Assembly: GCF_001940565.1 (NCBI RefSeq)
Contig: NZ_LTDM01000004.1
Span: forward strand, 1-64,000
Length of the DNA stretch: 64,000 bases
Origin: Tissierella creatinophila DSM 6911
GTDB taxonomy: Bacteria; Bacillota; Clostridia; Tissierellales; Tissierellaceae
Reading direction: 5' to 3'
The translations under genes and the position numbers were made by a program. Below the pieces are notes generated by a model. The model worked only from the letters and a program-made list of their open reading frames with translations. It searched no databases and was not told the origin of the DNA. The first letter of the stretch is position 1. The number at the start of each line of letters is the position of its first letter. Below, in pieces: positions 62,790-64,000 of the stretch.

Positions 62790-63215
62790 TTAATAATTTT
62801 TTAATGCTTGTTTTAAAGTATGCCAAGGCAGTACTGCACATTTTACTCTAGCAGGCATATTTGAAATATTTTGAAAAGCTATAGCTTCTTCTAATTTCTC
62901 AATTTCTTCATCACTAGCATCTTTTTGTATCATCCTTAAAAATATATCGGCTAAATCTAGGGCCTCTTTTATAGTAATATCCTTTACCAAATCTATCATA
63001 ATAGAAGTAGAAGCCTGAGATATAGCACATCCATAACCTTTAAACTTAGCATCTTTTATCATTTGATCTTCTAATATAAACTCTATATTTAAATCATCTC
63101 CACAACTTGGATTGTATCCTCTTTCTGAAACTGTAGGATTTTCTAAATCACCTTTATTGTGAGAACTTCTATTGTGTTCCATAATTATTTCTGAATATAA
63201 AGAATTAAGATCCAT
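62790..63215 (-). CDS. sufU: SufU-type iron-sulfur cluster scaffold/sulfur acceptor
   Basis: A 141-aa NifU-N/IscU-like protein. The ligands are C38 and D40 in NPSCGDDLNIEF, C63 in GYGCAISQAST, and C126 in ARVKCAVLPWHTL. The insertion between the second and third Cys, longer than in IscU, marks the SufU type of Gram-positive bacteria, which accepts sulfur from SufS through a zinc site. Its start overlaps the sufS stop by 11 nt, so the two are translationally coupled. It ends the minus-strand unit. Confidence 0.94.
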   Translation of the reverse strand: MDLNSLYSEIIMEHNRSSHNKGDLENPTVSERGYNPSCGDDLNIEFILEDQMIKDAKFKGYGCAISQASTSIMIDLVKDITIKEALDLADIFLRMIQKDASDEEIEKLEEAIAFQNISNMPARVKCAVLPWHTLKQALKNY

Positions 63216-64000
63216 AACCTAACCACTTCCTTACATTTTTAATAGCATATAAAAATTTATCTGCATCTTCTAGAGTATTATATAGATAAAAGCTTACTCT
63301 AGATGTACTAGGAACACCCATATAGTGCATAAGAGGCTGGGCACAGTGATGACCTGACCTTATAGCGATTCCATAAGAATCAAGGATGGTAGCTGTATCA
63401 TGAGGATGAACATCTTTTATTGTAAATGATATGATTCCACCTCTATTTTCCATATCAAGAGGGCCTTGTATATCTAGATAGGAAATATTCATCATCTTTT
63501 CTAGTGTATATTGAGTAAGCACCTCTTCGTGTAATTTTATATTCTCAATACCTATATTTTCTAGATAGTTGATAGCCTCTAAAAGCCCAGCAGCTCCTTC
63601 TACATTTTGAGTGCCTGCTTCAAACTTAAAGGGAAGGGGAGCAAAGCTTGAATCTTGTTCTGATACATATTCTATCATATCTCCCCCAAGAAGGAAGGGA
63701 GGCATACTTTCTAAAATTTCTTTCTTTCCATAAAGGACACCTATACCCATAGGTCCTAACATCTTATGAGCTGAAAATACTAAAAAGTCAGCATCTAAAT
63801 CTTTTACATCTATTTTTATATGAGGTACACTTTGAGCTCCATCTACTATTACTTTAGTTCCCATATTGTGGGCATACTTTATTATTTCCTTTAAAGGATG
63901 AATCGTTCCAAGTACATTAGACATTCCTTCTATACTTAAGAGTTTAGTTTTTTTCGTAATCTTTTTATATACTTCTTCCATAGGAAGTCTGCCATCTTTA
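63205..64000 (-). CDS. sufS: Cysteine desulfurase SufS (partial, N-terminus beyond the window)
   Basis: The C-terminal about 264 residues of a PLP-dependent group II cysteine desulfurase. The frame is open to the window edge. The first in-frame ATG (63981) is internal, since family-like sequence (DGRLP) continues upstream. The PLP Lys is in LVFSAHKMLGPMGIGVLYG and the PLP-binding Asp and Gln in VIVDGAQSVPH. The active-site Cys is in IRSGHHCAQPLMHYMG. It is followed by sufU in an 11-nt overlap. The sufBCD genes, if in the same cluster, would lie to the right. Confidence 0.95.
   Translation of the reverse strand, partial: KDGRLPMEEVYKKITKKTKLLSIEGMSNVLGTIHPLKEIIKYAHNMGTKVIVDGAQSVPHIKIDVKDLDADFLVFSAHKMLGPMGIGVLYGKKEILESMPPFLLGGDMIEYVSEQDSSFAPLPFKFEAGTQNVEGAAGLLEAINYLENIGIENIKLHEEVLTQYTLEKMMNISYLDIQGPLDMENRGGIISFTIKDVHPHDTATILDSYGIAIRSGHHCAQPLMHYMGVPSTSRVSFYLYNTLEDADKFLYAIKNVRKWLGYGS

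Noticed and set aside
63205-63981. sufS beginning at ATG 63981
   Set aside because: The frame stays open to the window edge and upstream codons (KDGRLP) fit the family, so the gene is truncated by the window.
1-64000. tRNA, rRNA, CRISPR arrays, insertion sequences, prophage
   Set aside because: Scanning for cloverleaf T-loop consensus, regularly spaced repeats, transposase or integrase motifs gave nothing convincing. The many inverted repeats sit at gene ends as terminators.

Overview
The window comes from a low-GC, spore-forming, anaerobic Firmicute that ferments amino acids. Coding regions are A/T-rich, ribosome binding sites are strong GGAGG types, and TTG/GTG starts are common. Lineage indicators are two complete spore-germinant-receptor operons (gerA type), a germination-related GerMN lipoprotein, selenocysteine-containing glycine-reductase genes (grdA, grdB), leucine dehydrogenase, a V/A-type ATPase operon and a mevalonate (not MEP) isoprenoid operon. 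Together these suggest a Clostridia/Tissierellia-type Stickland organism. That placement is inference from gene content, not a sequence search.

Layout. 0.2-6.2 kb: an ArlRS-like two-component pair, then a germinant-receptor operon in the order A-C-B. 6.2-10.7 kb: FMN reductase, a NYN-LOTUS RNA-metabolism protein, a secreted C39-like lipoprotein behind a perfect consensus promoter, a 52-nt perfect palindrome, a class D-like sortase and a LiaF-like membrane protein. 10.8-15.5 kb: a small membrane protein, a TctA-like carboxylate permease and the lower mevalonate pathway (mevalonate kinase, diphosphomevalonate decarboxylase, phosphomevalonate kinase) in one tight operon, followed by a dehydrogenase resembling clostridial 7-alpha-hydroxysteroid dehydrogenase. 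16.4-23 kb: a MoxR-DUF58-transglutaminase operon (minus strand) and an SLC13-type transporter. 23-28.6 kb: a sodium:solute symporter with a 33-codon companion ORF, divergent from grdA-grdX-grdE-grdB; grdA and grdB each contain an in-frame UGA read as selenocysteine. 28.8-32 kb: YkvI-like transporter, acylphosphatase, leucine dehydrogenase and an unknown protein. 32.2-40.8 kb: a nine-gene V/A-type ATPase operon (H-C-I-K-F-E-A-B-D). 40.9-48.4 kb: a baeRF-type eRF1-like protein, zinc metallopeptidase, Ogt, UppP, GerMN lipoprotein, a stand-alone rpsD, and a DUF1893/ECF-S/MtaD operon. 48.4-52.2 kb: the second gerA-type operon, again A-C-B. 52.2-54.8 kb: a response regulator and histidine kinase separated by an opposite-strand secreted DUF2680-like protein. 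54.9-64 kb: transketolase, MnmA, a LysM protein, a membrane J-domain protein, PepT, PepD, SufU and SufS (cut by the window edge).

How the parts fit. Peptidases (PepT, PepD) release amino acids. Leucine dehydrogenase and glycine reductase process them oxidatively and reductively, and the V/A-ATPase couples ATP to ion gradients used by the many secondary transporters. The most interesting hypotheses are a mevalonate-uptake function for the TctA-like permease in the mevalonate operon, the compact selenoprotein grd locus lacking grdC/grdD and thioredoxin genes with its divergent symporter, and the Met-rich sensor kinase/DUF2680 cassette. No tRNA, rRNA, CRISPR array, insertion sequence or prophage was recognised. 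Nearly every transcription unit ends in a clear hairpin, many of them perfect palindromes serving two convergent genes.
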